DNA of 64,000 nucleotides from Viridibacterium silvisoli (GTDB lineage Bacteria > Pseudomonadota > Gammaproteobacteria > Burkholderiales > Rhodocyclaceae). Numbering within the stretch: the first letter of the stretch is position 1; each line of letters opens with the position of its first letter. The stretch lies in the NCBI RefSeq assembly GCF_036017035.1, contig NZ_JAYXHS010000003.1, positions 124,001 through 188,000 of the forward strand. The letters are read 5' to 3'. The position numbers and the translations under genes were made by a program. The notes under the pieces are model-generated. The model had not been told where the DNA came from. It saw nothing but the letters and a program-made list of their open reading frames with translations, and did no database searches. This document shows, piece after piece, positions 26,367 to 35,699 of the stretch.

Positions 26367-27182
26367 ATGGAAAGCTTCACCGACATCCCCGACAACCCGG
26401 CCATCGACAATCCTGTCGATGCACCCGCCGCGTGGAAGCGCTTCGCGCCCGACGCGATCGCCAATATCGCTGTCGACAAAGTCATGTGGTCCGAAGTCGT
26501 GCCCGGCGGCGCACATTGGTCCTTCATCATGCCGCGCGGCAGCGCGCTGCGTTTCGTCGCACTCGAAGCCGGAGCCAATGCCAGCGTCGTACTCTACTCG
26601 GCGCGCGAAAAACTCGAGCGTTACAACATGCCCGATTCGCTCAAGGCACAGCACACCGCGCACTTCACGCGTGGTCATGTGTTGATGAGCGATATGGGCC
26701 GCTCGCTCGCGTCGATCACGGCCGACAGCCTCGGCTGGCACGACCCGCTCGGCGCCCTGCTCGATGCCGAGCTGCTCAAGCAGAAGTACGGCACACGCGC
26801 CTTCGAGCAATACCGCAACGCGATGTACCGCAACGGCAAGGACGGTCTGCTGATCGAGATCGGCAAGTACGGTCTCACCAAGCGCGATCTCGTTGCGCCT
26901 GTAAATCTGTTCAGCAAAGTCAGCGTCGATGAGGAAGGTCGTTTCCGCTTTGCGGAGAGTCACTGCAAGGCAGGTGACTACGTCGAGCTGCGTTTCGACA
27001 TGGACACGCTGCTCGCCTACTCCACCGCGCCGCACGCGCTCGATCCGAATCCGGAATACGCACCGAAGAAAGTCGGCCTCGTTGCCTGGCGTTCCGGCGC
27101 TGCGGCGACTGACGACTTCTGCCGCCGCTTCCGCCCCGAGAATGCGCGTGCCATCCACAACAGCGACATGCTCTATCTCTAG
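26367..27182 (+). CDS. DUF1989 / urea-carboxylase-associated protein 2 (carboxyguanidine deiminase subunit)
   Basis: 271-aa protein of the DUF1989 superfamily (urea carboxylase-associated family 2). Recognisable segments are WSEVVPGGAHWSFIMPRGSALRFVAL, NASVVLYSAREKLERYNMPD, GWHDPLGALLD, GLTKRDLVAPVNLFSKV and AGDYVELRFDMDTLLAYSTAPH. In characterised guanidine clusters, two DUF1989 proteins (CgdA/CgdB) form the deiminase that turns carboxyguanidine into allophanate. I do not assign which subunit this is. It lies 10 bp before its partner gene. Confidence 0.88.
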   Translation: MESFTDIPDNPAIDNPVDAPAAWKRFAPDAIANIAVDKVMWSEVVPGGAHWSFIMPRGSALRFVALEAGANASVVLYSAREKLERYNMPDSLKAQHTAHFTRGHVLMSDMGRSLASITADSLGWHDPLGALLDAELLKQKYGTRAFEQYRNAMYRNGKDGLLIEIGKYGLTKRDLVAPVNLFSKVSVDEEGRFRFAESHCKAGDYVELRFDMDTLLAYSTAPHALDPNPEYAPKKVGLVAWRSGAAATDDFCRRFRPENARAIHNSDMLYL

Positions 27183-27191
27183 GAAATTGCC

Positions 27192-27851
27192 ATGACCGCC
27201 ACAGCAATTCGAATCCAGGAAAGCGCGCTCGACCCAAGCCGCGCCGTGCTCAATCATCGCCAACCTGCCGGCGAGCCTTGGCTGCAAGAGGTAAAACGCG
27301 GCCAGACGCTGCGCATCGTCGACCTCGAAGGCAACCAGGCCGCCGACATCATCTTCTACAACCGCAACGACGTGTCCGAGCATTACAGCGCGACCGACAC
27401 GATGCTGCGCCAAGGAGGCATCTACCTCACGACGGGCTCGGTGCTGTACTCCAACGACGGCAACGCGATGCTCACCATCGTCGCTGACACATGCGGCCGC
27501 CACGACACGCTGGGCGGCGCCTGCGCGGCCGAGAGCAATACCGTGCGCTACGCCTTGCAGAAGAAATTCATGCACAGCTGCCGCGACAACTACCTGCTCG
27601 CCATCCAGCACGCCGATGTCGGCATCACCAAGCGCGACCTCGTGCCCAACGTCAATTTCTTCATGAACGTGCCGGTAACGGAAGACGGTGGTTTGCAGTT
27701 TGCCGATGGTGTTTCCGCGCCGGGCAAGTACGTCGAGCTGCGCGCCGAGATGGATGTGTGGGTGCTGGTGTCGAACTGCCCGCAGCTCAATAACCCATGC
27801 AATGCGTATAACCCGACGCCGGTGCAGTTTCTGGTTTGGGATGGGGAGTGA
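27192..27851 (+). CDS. DUF1989 / urea-carboxylase-associated protein 1 (carboxyguanidine deiminase subunit)
   Basis: 219-aa DUF1989 protein (urea carboxylase-associated family 1), paralogous to the preceding gene. Segments VKRGQTLRIVDLEGNQAADIIFYN, CGRHDTLGGACAAESNTVRY, GITKRDLVPNVNFFMNVPV and PGKYVELRAEMDVWVLVSNCPQ are typical; the His and Cys residues in CGRHDTLGGAC are likely metal or active-site positions (inference). It is expected to pair with the upstream product as the carboxyguanidine deiminase acting between the carboxylase and allophanate hydrolysis. Confidence 0.9.
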   Translation: MTATAIRIQESALDPSRAVLNHRQPAGEPWLQEVKRGQTLRIVDLEGNQAADIIFYNRNDVSEHYSATDTMLRQGGIYLTTGSVLYSNDGNAMLTIVADTCGRHDTLGGACAAESNTVRYALQKKFMHSCRDNYLLAIQHADVGITKRDLVPNVNFFMNVPVTEDGGLQFADGVSAPGKYVELRAEMDVWVLVSNCPQLNNPCNAYNPTPVQFLVWDGE

Positions 27852-27861
27852 GATGAAAAGC

Positions 27862-27991
27862 ACCCTCTCCCGGTCCTGACGGACCACCCTCTCCCCGGCT
27901 GGGGAGAGGGAACTGCAACGTACGGCCCGCGCAATGTTTGCCGTTCCCTCGCCCGCTTGCGGGAGAGGGTGGCCGGTAGGCCGGGAGAGGG
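27862..27991. repeat. Dispersed multi-hairpin repeat (CCCTCTCCC...GGGAGAGGG type)
   Basis: About 130 bp with nested palindromes: CCCTCTCCCC-GGCT-GGGGAGAGGG (27887-27910), CCCTCGCCCGC-TT-GCGGGAGAGGG (27946-27969), and outer pairing of CCCTCTCCCGG with CCGGGAGAGGG at the two ends. This composition is that of common interspersed elements in proteobacteria. It lies inside the operon between the second DUF1989 gene and the carboxylase. Confidence 0.75.
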
Positions 27992-28083
27992 CAAGCACGC
28001 GTGAATGAACAAATACGCTCCAGGACGACCTGCAGCGCATGAAACAACAGCGGGACGACCCGCGCATCGAAGTGAGACCTAGC

Positions 28084-31000
28084 ATGTCCGCAACCCGATT
28101 CGACACAGTCCTCATCGCCAATCGCGGTGCCATTGCCTGCCGCATCATCCGCACGCTGAAGAAACTCGGCATGCGCTCGGTCGCGGTCTACTCCGAAGCG
28201 GATGCCGACTCGGCCCACGTCGGCATGGCCGATGTCGCCATCTGCATCGGGCCGGCAGCTGCCGCAGAGAGCTATCTGCGCAGCGACAAGATTCTCGCCG
28301 CGGCGAAAGAGACCGGCGCGGGCGCAATCCACCCCGGCTACGGCTTCCTCTCCGAGAACGCGGAGTTCGCTGCCGAGTGCGAACGCGAAGGCATCGCCTT
28401 CATCGGCCCGACTCCCGAGCAGATGATCGCCTTCGGTCTCAAGCACACGGCGCGCGAACTGGCTGAGAAGAGCGGCGTGCCACTACTGCCCGGCAGCGCC
28501 CTTCTCGATGGTGCCGAGCACGCGCGCAAGGAAGCAGCACGCATTGGCTACCCGGTCATGCTCAAGAGCACGGCTGGCGGCGGCGGTATCGGCATGCGCC
28601 TGTTGTGGAACGAAGACGAACTGGCAGAGGCCTATGCCTCGGTCGACCGCCTTGCGCGCGCCAACTTCAAGAACGCCGGCATCTACCTGGAGAAGTACGT
28701 CGAGCACGCACGCCACGTCGAAGTGCAGCTCTTCGGTGACGGCAAGGGCGAAGTGCTGGCACTCGGCGAGCGCGATTGCTCGGTGCAACGCCGCAACCAG
28801 AAAGTCATCGAAGAGACACCGGCACCGGGCCTCTCCGATGCGCAACGCACATCGCTGCACGACACGGCCGTACGTCTCGGCAAGGCACTCAACTATCGCA
28901 ACGCAGGCACGGTGGAGTTCGTGCTGGATGCCGTCAGCGGCAACTTCTATTTTCTCGAAGTGAACACGCGCCTGCAGGTAGAACACGGCGTGACCGAACA
29001 GATCAGCGGTGTCGATCTCGTGGAATGGATGGTGCGGCTGGCACAGGACAGCCTGCCCCCGCTGGCGAGCCTCGCGCCGAAGCTCGCGGGTGCATCGATC
29101 CAGGTGCGGCTCTATGCCGAAGATCCGGCGAAAAATTTCCAGCCATCGTCCGGCGTGCTTACCGAAGTGAGCTTCCCCGAGGATGCACGTATCGAGACCT
29201 GGGTCGCGCGCGGCAACGAAGTGCCGCCCTACTACGATCCGATGATCGCCAAGCTCATCGTCACTGCCGACACGCGCGAAGCGGCCGTCGCGAAGATGGC
29301 CGACGCGCTGGCACGCACACGCCTCGCCGGTATCGAGACGAATCTCGACTACCTGCGCGCAATTGTCGCTGGCGAAGTGTTCAGCGCGGGCAAGCAGACC
29401 ACGCGCTACCTCAACAGCTTCGCCTACGCACCGCAGGCCATCGAAGTGCTCGAAGCCGGTGTGCAGACCACTGTGCAGGACTGGCCGGGCCGCACCGGCT
29501 ACTGGGACATCGGCGTGCCGCCTTCAGGCCCTATGGATCCGTACGCCTTGCGCCTCGCCAACAAGCTGGTCGGCAACCCGCAAGGCACGGCCGGCCTCGA
29601 ATGCACGCTCACCGGCCCACGCCTGCGCTTCCACAGCGACGCAGTGATCGCCGTCTGCGGCGCACCCATGGTCTTGAAGCTGGATGGCGAAACCATTGCG
29701 CTATGGCAGACGCATGACGTGAAAGCAGGCTCGGTGCTCGACATCGGCTCGGTCGATGGCGGCGGCGCACGCACCTACCTGGCCGTGCGCGGAGGCCTGG
29801 ATGTGCCGGACTACCTCGGCAGCAAATCCACCTTCACGCTCGGCCAGTTCGGCGGCCATGCCGGCCGCACCCTGCGCGTCGGCGACATGCTGCACATTGC
29901 CGATGCGCCCACCGAGAGATGCACCGAAGACCCGAGCGTGTTGGCCTCGCCTGCGCCAGTGCGTGACACGATCAACGCCGCACTGATTCCGTCTTTCGCG
30001 AATCACTGGGACATCGGTGTGCTCTACGGCCCGCACGGCGCGCCGGACTTCTTCACCGATGAAGACATCGACATGTTCTTCAGCACTGCGTGGGAGGTGC
30101 ACTACAACTCCAGCCGCACTGGCGTGCGCCTGATCGGGCCGAAGCCGCAATGGGCGCGTCACGATGGTGGCGAGGCCGGCCTGCATCCATCGAACATCCA
30201 TGACAACGCCTACGCCATCGGCGCGGTGGACTTCACCGGCGACATGCCGGTGATCCTCGGCCCGGACGGTCCTTCGCTGGGTGGCTTCGTCTGCCCGGCC
30301 ACCATCGTCGCCGCCGAGCGCTGGAAGATGGGGCAGCTGCGTCCCGGCGATACGGTGAACTTCCGTCGCCTCTCGCCAGCGCAGGCCACCGCGCTGGAGA
30401 AAGCACAGGAGCACGCACTCGCCACGCTCGCGCCGCTGCCTGACCCGCTGGTCATTGCCGAGCAGAACGACACCGCAACGCCCGCCATCCGCCATGCGAC
30501 ACCCGCGACGGAAACCGAACTGGGCGTGGTCTACCGCCAGGCTGGCGACAAATACCTGCTGGTCGAATACGGGCCGCTGGTGCTCGATCTCAACCTGCGC
30601 TTCCGCGTGCATGCGCTGATGAACACCGTGCAGGCGATGCGCGATGCGGGCGCCCTGCCCGGCATCATCGACCTCACACCGGGCATCCGCTCGCTGCAGA
30701 TCCACTACGACTCGCGCCGCATTCCCTGCGACACGCTGATCGCCACGCTACAGCGCGCACAACGCGACATGCCCGCCATCGAAGACATGGTCGTGCCGAC
30801 GCGCACCGTGTGGCTGCCGCTGTCGTGGGATGACGCCGCGACGCGGCTCGCCATCGAGAAGTACATGCAGTCCGTGCGCCCGGATGCGCCATGGTGCCCG
30901 AGCAATATCGAATTCATCCGCCGCATCAACGGTCTCGATTCGATCGAGGACGTGAAGCGCATCGTCTTTGACGCAAGCTATCTCGTCATGGGTCTTGGCG

Positions 31001-31764
31001 ACGTCTACCTCGGCGCACCTGTCGCGACGCCGGTCGACCCGCGCCATCGCCTCGTCACCACCAAGTACAACCCGGCGCGCACCTGGACGCCGGAGAATGC
31101 CGTCGGCATCGGCGGTGCCTACATGTGCGTGTATGGCATGGAAGGCCCCGGCGGTTACCAGTTCGTCGGCCGTACCTTGCAGATGTGGAACCGCTGGCGC
31201 GATGCGAGTAACGGCGCGCTCGAATTCGAACCCGGCAAGCCCTGGTTGCTGCGCTTCTTCGACCAGATCCGCTTCTACCCGGTGAGCGAGGAAGAACTCG
31301 TACAGATCCGCCGCGACTTCCCGGCCGGCCGCTATCGCTTGAAGGTCGAAGAAGGCGAATTCTCGCTGCGCGACTACAACGCCTTCCTCAAGCGCGAAGC
31401 CGAATCCATCACGGCATTCAAGACCACGCAGCAAGCTTCGTTCGACGCCGAGCGCGAACGCTGGCGCGAAGCGGGTCAGGCGGAATACGTCGGCGAAGCA
31501 GATGTCGCCATCGCCGACCCGGACCACGTCGAGCTGCCGCCCGGCGGCAAACTCCTGCAGACCCATGTGCCCGGCAATGTGTGGAAGATCGAAGTCACGG
31601 AAGGCCAGCAGGTCGCCGAGGGCGACACGCTGATGATCGTGGAGTCCATGAAGATGGAATTCCCGGTCAGGGCCTCCAGCGCGGGCACGGTCTACAAGAT
31701 CTTCGCGCGCGAAGGCAGCCCGGTGGGTGCCGGGCAGGACGTGATGATTCTGGCTACGGAGTGA
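28084..31764 (+). CDS. Biotin-dependent guanidine/urea carboxylase
   Basis: 1226-aa multidomain enzyme. The N-terminal biotin carboxylase (about 1-455) starts FDTVLIANRGAIACRII and has GGGGIGMRLL and EVNTRLQVEHGVTEQ. A carboxyltransferase made of AHS2- and AHS1-type halves follows (about 460-1110; PSGPMDPYALRLANKLVG, GGDAG-like DGGEAGLHPSN, KYNPARTWTPENAVGIGGAY). The C-terminal biotin carrier domain has the biotinyl Lys at about 1190 in VESMKMEF. This architecture is urea carboxylase. With a guanidine-I riboswitch and both DUF1989 genes, guanidine carboxylase is the better reading; the discriminating active-site residue was not assigned here. The start at 28084 is chosen by homology; an upstream ATG at 28039 adds 15 unlikely residues. 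Confidence 0.9.
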   Translation: MSATRFDTVLIANRGAIACRIIRTLKKLGMRSVAVYSEADADSAHVGMADVAICIGPAAAAESYLRSDKILAAAKETGAGAIHPGYGFLSENAEFAAECEREGIAFIGPTPEQMIAFGLKHTARELAEKSGVPLLPGSALLDGAEHARKEAARIGYPVMLKSTAGGGGIGMRLLWNEDELAEAYASVDRLARANFKNAGIYLEKYVEHARHVEVQLFGDGKGEVLALGERDCSVQRRNQKVIEETPAPGLSDAQRTSLHDTAVRLGKALNYRNAGTVEFVLDAVSGNFYFLEVNTRLQVEHGVTEQISGVDLVEWMVRLAQDSLPPLASLAPKLAGASIQVRLYAEDPAKNFQPSSGVLTEVSFPEDARIETWVARGNEVPPYYDPMIAKLIVTADTREAAVAKMADALARTRLAGIETNLDYLRAIVAGEVFSAGKQTTRYLNSFAYAPQAIEVLEAGVQTTVQDWPGRTGYWDIGVPPSGPMDPYALRLANKLVGNPQGTAGLECTLTGPRLRFHSDAVIAVCGAPMVLKLDGETIALWQTHDVKAGSVLDIGSVDGGGARTYLAVRGGLDVPDYLGSKSTFTLGQFGGHAGRTLRVGDMLHIADAPTERCTEDPSVLASPAPVRDTINAALIPSFANHWDIGVLYGPHGAPDFFTDEDIDMFFSTAWEVHYNSSRTGVRLIGPKPQWARHDGGEAGLHPSNIHDNAYAIGAVDFTGDMPVILGPDGPSLGGFVCPATIVAAERWKMGQLRPGDTVNFRRLSPAQATALEKAQEHALATLAPLPDPLVIAEQNDTATPAIRHATPATETELGVVYRQAGDKYLLVEYGPLVLDLNLRFRVHALMNTVQAMRDAGALPGIIDLTPGIRSLQIHYDSRRIPCDTLIATLQRAQRDMPAIEDMVVPTRTVWLPLSWDDAATRLAIEKYMQSVRPDAPWCPSNIEFIRRINGLDSIEDVKRIVFDASYLVMGLGDVYLGAPVATPVDPRHRLVTTKYNPARTWTPENAVGIGGAYMCVYGMEGPGGYQFVGRTLQMWNRWRDASNGALEFEPGKPWLLRFFDQIRFYPVSEEELVQIRRDFPAGRYRLKVEEGEFSLRDYNAFLKREAESITAFKTTQQASFDAERERWREAGQAEYVGEADVAIADPDHVELPPGGKLLQTHVPGNVWKIEVTEGQQVAEGDTLMIVESMKMEFPVRASSAGTVYKIFAREGSPVGAGQDVMILATE

Positions 31765-31765
31765 A

Positions 31766-33400
31766 TCAGATCCAGGACTTGAACCACATCCTCGCGTACC
31801 AGTCATCCATCGAGATCTCCAGCCCCAGGAACAGCGGTAGCCAGTAGAAGAAGGCCGCAACGATGAGCAGCAGCACGCAGAGCCCGGCGGCACGCGCCCC
31901 GCGGCTCGCGTCGGCCATCAGGCGATCGATGCCGAATGCGCAGGCCACGAAGCCGAAGGCCACGCTGGGCATGTAGTGGTAGATGAATGAGCAGCGCGTG
32001 ATGCCGATCCATGGCAACAGACTGACAACGTAGCCCGCGCTGAGATAGATCGCTGTCCATGAGGTAGCGCTCAGAGGGCTACGCTTGCGTGGCAATGCAG
32101 GCAGGCTGAAGCGCAAGCGCCCTCGCCTTCTGTGCGGCAGGCTCTGCGCCAGGCCGATACTGGCGAGAAAACCGCCACGCAATGCGAGGGCAGTCGCAGC
32201 GAGCACCGCAGGCACGGCGAACCACCACAGGGCGGGATTACCCATGGCATGCACGACATGCGTGATGCCTTGCGGCGCGTCGGGAGGGGGCGGCGCCGTG
32301 GGATTCAGATCCTGCGGCGATCGCGCGGTAAACAGGTAGCTGACCGGACGCTCCATGACGGGCCAGGTCGACCAGCGCGAGCAGTACGGGTGCTCCGACG
32401 GGCCGTCCTTCACGCCTTCATGGAAGGCCAGCATCTGGCGATGGATGTCCATGAAATTGGTGTTGTTCACCCGCAGGTAGGGCTGCCACTGCAGCACGTA
32501 AACCACCAGTGGCACGACCAGCAAAGCCAGCAGCATCGTCCAGATGCCGAGGCGGGTAGATTTCTGCAGTGGGTGTGTCTCGACCTCGGCGTGGTGATGC
32601 GCGCTCTGTGAATGCGTGTGCGCGTGACGCCTTTGCCGTATCCAGCCGAACCATAGCTTCTGCAGCCATGCGAGCAGCCACAGCCCCCATGGCACGGCAA
32701 GGAATGCGACACCGCTCCACTTCACCGCAATCGCAGCACCGAGGCTCGTACCAGCGAGCAGGATCAGCACGTAGTGCCGCACCGGGCGCCCGGTGTTCAG
32801 CGCGCAAAGGAAGAGATAGTGGCCGAGCAGGCCGAAGAACATCAGGAAGATATTGATCAGGCCGTAGCGCGCTTCAACGAGGAACAGACCGTCGAGCGAG
32901 ACGAGCAAGGCGGCCAGCAAGGTGGGGCGCCAGCGCCTGCACAGTTGCCACACGATGCCGGCAAAAACCAGCGGCAGAAGGGCGCCCGCGAGCGCATCGA
33001 TCCAGCGATAAGCCCATGCCGGGTAAGGCGTACCGATCTCGTTGTTGGCATCTACACCCAGCTGGCCGGTGAGAACGCTGGCGCGCATGCCGACCGCAAT
33101 CAGCATCTTGCCAAGCGGCGGATGCCCGTCAAAATACGGCGCATTCTCGATGTGGTTCTGCGCGTACTTCGGGAAGAAGACCTCGTCGAAGACCAGTCCG
33201 TTAAAACGCGACAGACCCCAGAAATGGATCAGCAGCGAAAAAACCGTAATAGCCGACAGAAGCAGCCAACCCGTACGCCACGAGCTGGCACGCCGGGCAC
33301 TGGGCGCCCGGCCTGAAGCTGATGCGGAAAGGGTGGCGGGATTCTCTAGAGAGGTTTCGGGCCCGTTCTCGCGCGGGCTGACAGACAGGGTATCGGACAT
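31766..33400 (-). CDS. GT39-like protein O-mannosyltransferase family membrane protein
   Basis: 544-aa polytopic membrane protein with about 11 hydrophobic segments. The first loop has the Asp-Glu pair in FDEVFFPKYA followed by GHPPLGKMLI, characteristic of dolichyl/polyprenyl-phosphate mannose:protein mannosyltransferases. A His-rich cytoplasmic stretch (HAHTHSQSAHHHAE) lies near residue 245, and HYMPSVAFGF near the end matches the C-terminal family motif. The ATG at 33400 follows an AGAAG-rich leader; the open frame up to 33709 is noncoding. It is convergent with the carboxylase gene at a 1-bp distance, so the two 3' ends may interfere. The acceptor is unknown. Confidence 0.82.
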   Translation of the reverse strand: MSDTLSVSPRENGPETSLENPATLSASASGRAPSARRASSWRTGWLLLSAITVFSLLIHFWGLSRFNGLVFDEVFFPKYAQNHIENAPYFDGHPPLGKMLIAVGMRASVLTGQLGVDANNEIGTPYPAWAYRWIDALAGALLPLVFAGIVWQLCRRWRPTLLAALLVSLDGLFLVEARYGLINIFLMFFGLLGHYLFLCALNTGRPVRHYVLILLAGTSLGAAIAVKWSGVAFLAVPWGLWLLAWLQKLWFGWIRQRRHAHTHSQSAHHHAEVETHPLQKSTRLGIWTMLLALLVVPLVVYVLQWQPYLRVNNTNFMDIHRQMLAFHEGVKDGPSEHPYCSRWSTWPVMERPVSYLFTARSPQDLNPTAPPPPDAPQGITHVVHAMGNPALWWFAVPAVLAATALALRGGFLASIGLAQSLPHRRRGRLRFSLPALPRKRSPLSATSWTAIYLSAGYVVSLLPWIGITRCSFIYHYMPSVAFGFVACAFGIDRLMADASRGARAAGLCVLLLIVAAFFYWLPLFLGLEISMDDWYARMWFKSWI

Positions 33401-33903
33401 CTTTTCTTCTTCTGTTTCACGACGCAGGTGTGCCGCCGCATTATCGCGCCCTCCACTGGCACGTACGTAAGCACACCCTTTGAGGCAGACACTTTCATAA
33501 GTGAGCCTGATTCTGGCAACCCACACTGCGACGAAGCGCAAACAAGTGGCGCGAGCTGCAATACAGCCGCGCGAACGAAGAGCAGCCGGATCGCCTCGCC
33601 CGCGACGCAAGCGCGCGTGCCATGCAGGCTGCGATCGCCCGTTGGCGACGAAGCATACGCTCCCGCAGGTTTGGCAACGCGTTTTTAGCGGTTCTGGATA
33701 CTCCGGCAATGTTCTCGGTCACAAAACAACACGACAACAAGGCATGGGCTGAAACTCCGGCCGGACTGCTGCAATGCACGCGCGGCGTGCGGCCCGAACG
33801 CGCAAAATACCCGCCTCGCGTGAGGCCAAGCGATTCAGCCCATGCCTACAACCATAACCAGAATCACGGCCCCGCCTCCGCCCCGTCAGAGACATCACAC
33901 GCA
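33401..33903. other. 503-bp intergenic region before the LytS-like gene
   Basis: Divergent promoter region between the mannosyltransferase and the first sensor gene. The open frame running through it on the plus strand lacks homology and a ribosome-binding site. No repeats or clear promoter elements were recognised. Confidence 0.35.
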
Positions 33904-34911
33904 ATGCCAAGAGCCCACTTCATTATTGTTCTGGCATTTTCCATATTCGGTCTGCTGGTGTTGATGCTCTGGTTACATGCAACCGGCGCCAACGACTCGG
34001 CACGAATTGGCGTGGCAATCCTGAGCGGCCTGGCCGCGCTGCTTGCAGGCGTGATACCGGCACTCCTGATGCGCGCCATCGATCTACCGCGTGCCTTGTA
34101 TCTTGCTGCACTGGTGCCGGGTATCGGGCTCGGCGTCTGGATCTGGCGCTACTTCATGTGGCACGACCTCGGCATGCAATTTCTGCCGCAATACTCGCCA
34201 ATGGCGCTCACGGTACCGGCCCTGTCGTTTGCCTTGGTCGCGGCTGCGGCGCTCTATCATGATGTGCGCATGCGCCTGCTGAAACATCGCCGCCTCGCCG
34301 AGACAGCCGAGCGGGAGTCGCTCGAAGCACAGTTACGCACATTGCAGGCGCAGGTCGACCCGGACTTCCTGTTTGGCACCTTGCGCGCCATCGATGCCCG
34401 GATCGAAGAGGCCCCCGAGGATGCGCGTGGCCTGCTGACATTGCTGAACCGCTACCTGCGGACCTCCCTGTCGCAAGCCCGCGGCAAGCTCGCCACGCTG
34501 GAAGCGGAGTTCGCGCTCCTGGAGGCCTACCTCGGCATCGCCAGCGCGAGACGCGACGGCCAGGTGCACTCCACCCTGAGTTGCGCGGAGGACTGCACAA
34601 CACTCGACTTTCCGCCCATGCTGCTGCAGCCCCTTGTCGAACTGGCGATCGCCCGCGCTGAAGATGGCGCCCGGATTGCGATCGCGGCGAACCGCGCCGA
34701 CAAGCATGTCGAAATACGCCTCCGCGATGCGGCCGGCAGGCTGAGCGCGGCACTTTCACGCAAGGACGCACCGTTGCAGGAGGTCGCCAACCGACTCCAT
34801 GCCCTCTTCGGCGTCCACGCAAGCCTGCTGCACGCGGACAGCTACGCTCCGGAAAGCGGGATTGTCATGCGCGTCCCCATCGACCGATCGAGAGGATTCC
34901 AGTTTGCCTAG
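33904..34911 (+). CDS. LytS/YpdA-type sensor protein lacking kinase residues (pseudokinase)
   Basis: 335-aa protein with four N-terminal membrane segments (about 5-120) and a region collinear with the His_kinase domain of LytS-type sensors. The canonical phospho-acceptor motif, PHFLFN in the sister gene at 35700, reads PDFLFG here, so D154 replaces the His and Gly replaces the Asn. The N-box Asn is lost (PLVELAIAR against PLVENAVIHG). The DTGVGL G-box is replaced by RDAAGRL. It therefore cannot autophosphorylate in the normal way. Its 3' end overlaps the response-regulator gene by 8 bp. A regulatory or heterodimer role with the second kinase is inferred. The start at ATG 33904 is the one that gives a clean membrane N-terminus. 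Confidence 0.82.
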   Translation: MPRAHFIIVLAFSIFGLLVLMLWLHATGANDSARIGVAILSGLAALLAGVIPALLMRAIDLPRALYLAALVPGIGLGVWIWRYFMWHDLGMQFLPQYSPMALTVPALSFALVAAAALYHDVRMRLLKHRRLAETAERESLEAQLRTLQAQVDPDFLFGTLRAIDARIEEAPEDARGLLTLLNRYLRTSLSQARGKLATLEAEFALLEAYLGIASARRDGQVHSTLSCAEDCTTLDFPPMLLQPLVELAIARAEDGARIAIAANRADKHVEIRLRDAAGRLSAALSRKDAPLQEVANRLHALFGVHASLLHADSYAPESGIVMRVPIDRSRGFQFA

Positions 34912-35677
34912 ATACAGCTACCTCATCGCTGAAGACGAACCGGCGCTCGCCACCGAGCTGGCAATGCTCTTGCGCCGGCATTGGCCGGAGGCGATCTGCA
35001 TCGGCGTCGCCGCCAGCGGCGACGAAGCCCTCCATCTCGCACGCCGGGAGCAACCCGATATCGTCTTTCTCGACGTGCGCATGCCTGGCTGCGACGGCAT
35101 TACCGTCGCACGCGAGCTTTGCAAGGAGGCCCATGTCCCGTTGATGGTCTTCGTCACGGCCTTCGATCAATATGCGCTGGCCGCATTCGATGCTGCCGCG
35201 CTGGACTACCTGCTCAAACCCGTGGAATGCGAACGACTTGCCTTGTGCGTCGAACGGCTCAAGGAGCGTCTCGCGCGCGATCAGAAGCCGGCGCTCGACG
35301 ATCTGCTCTGCCAGTTGCGGCAGCTTGTGCCGGGCACCCAGCGCGCGCAACAGGCGCTGCGCTACATACGCGCCGGCACCGAACAATCGGTACGCCTCAT
35401 CCCCGTTGAAGAGGTGCTCTATTTCGAAGCGCGCGACAAGTATGTTTCTGTCATCACACCGGAGGGAGAGACACTGATACGCACCGCGCTGCGCGACCTG
35501 CTGGCGAGCCTCGATCCCGAGCATTTCTGGCAAGTCCATCGCGGCCTGATCGTCAATGCACAGGCCATCGTCAGCGCAGATCGCGACAAGATGGGACGCG
35601 TACGTCTCAACATGCGCGACAACCTCCACAAGCTCGTCGTCAGTCGTCAGTTCTCACATCGCTTCAAGCCGATGTAG
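34904..35677 (+). CDS. LytTR-family response regulator
   Basis: 257-aa regulator. The receiver domain (about 1-120) starts YSYLIAEDEPALATE and has D57 in VFLDVRMPG, the Thr/Ala pair in VFVTAFDQYA and the Lys in DYLLKPVE. The LytTR DNA-binding domain (about 150-255) shows VRLIPVEEVLYFEARDKYV, HFWQVHRGLIVNAQAI and VSRQFSHRF. The start is taken as TTG at 34904, with AGAGGA about 7 nt upstream and overlapping the first sensor's stop; there is no ATG in a sensible position. Targets are unknown; the secreted Lys/Ala-rich protein downstream is one candidate. Confidence 0.92.
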   Translation: MPRYSYLIAEDEPALATELAMLLRRHWPEAICIGVAASGDEALHLARREQPDIVFLDVRMPGCDGITVARELCKEAHVPLMVFVTAFDQYALAAFDAAALDYLLKPVECERLALCVERLKERLARDQKPALDDLLCQLRQLVPGTQRAQQALRYIRAGTEQSVRLIPVEEVLYFEARDKYVSVITPEGETLIRTALRDLLASLDPEHFWQVHRGLIVNAQAIVSADRDKMGRVRLNMRDNLHKLVVSRQFSHRFKPM

Positions 35678-35699
35678 CACGGACTCCGGCATAGCGGGC

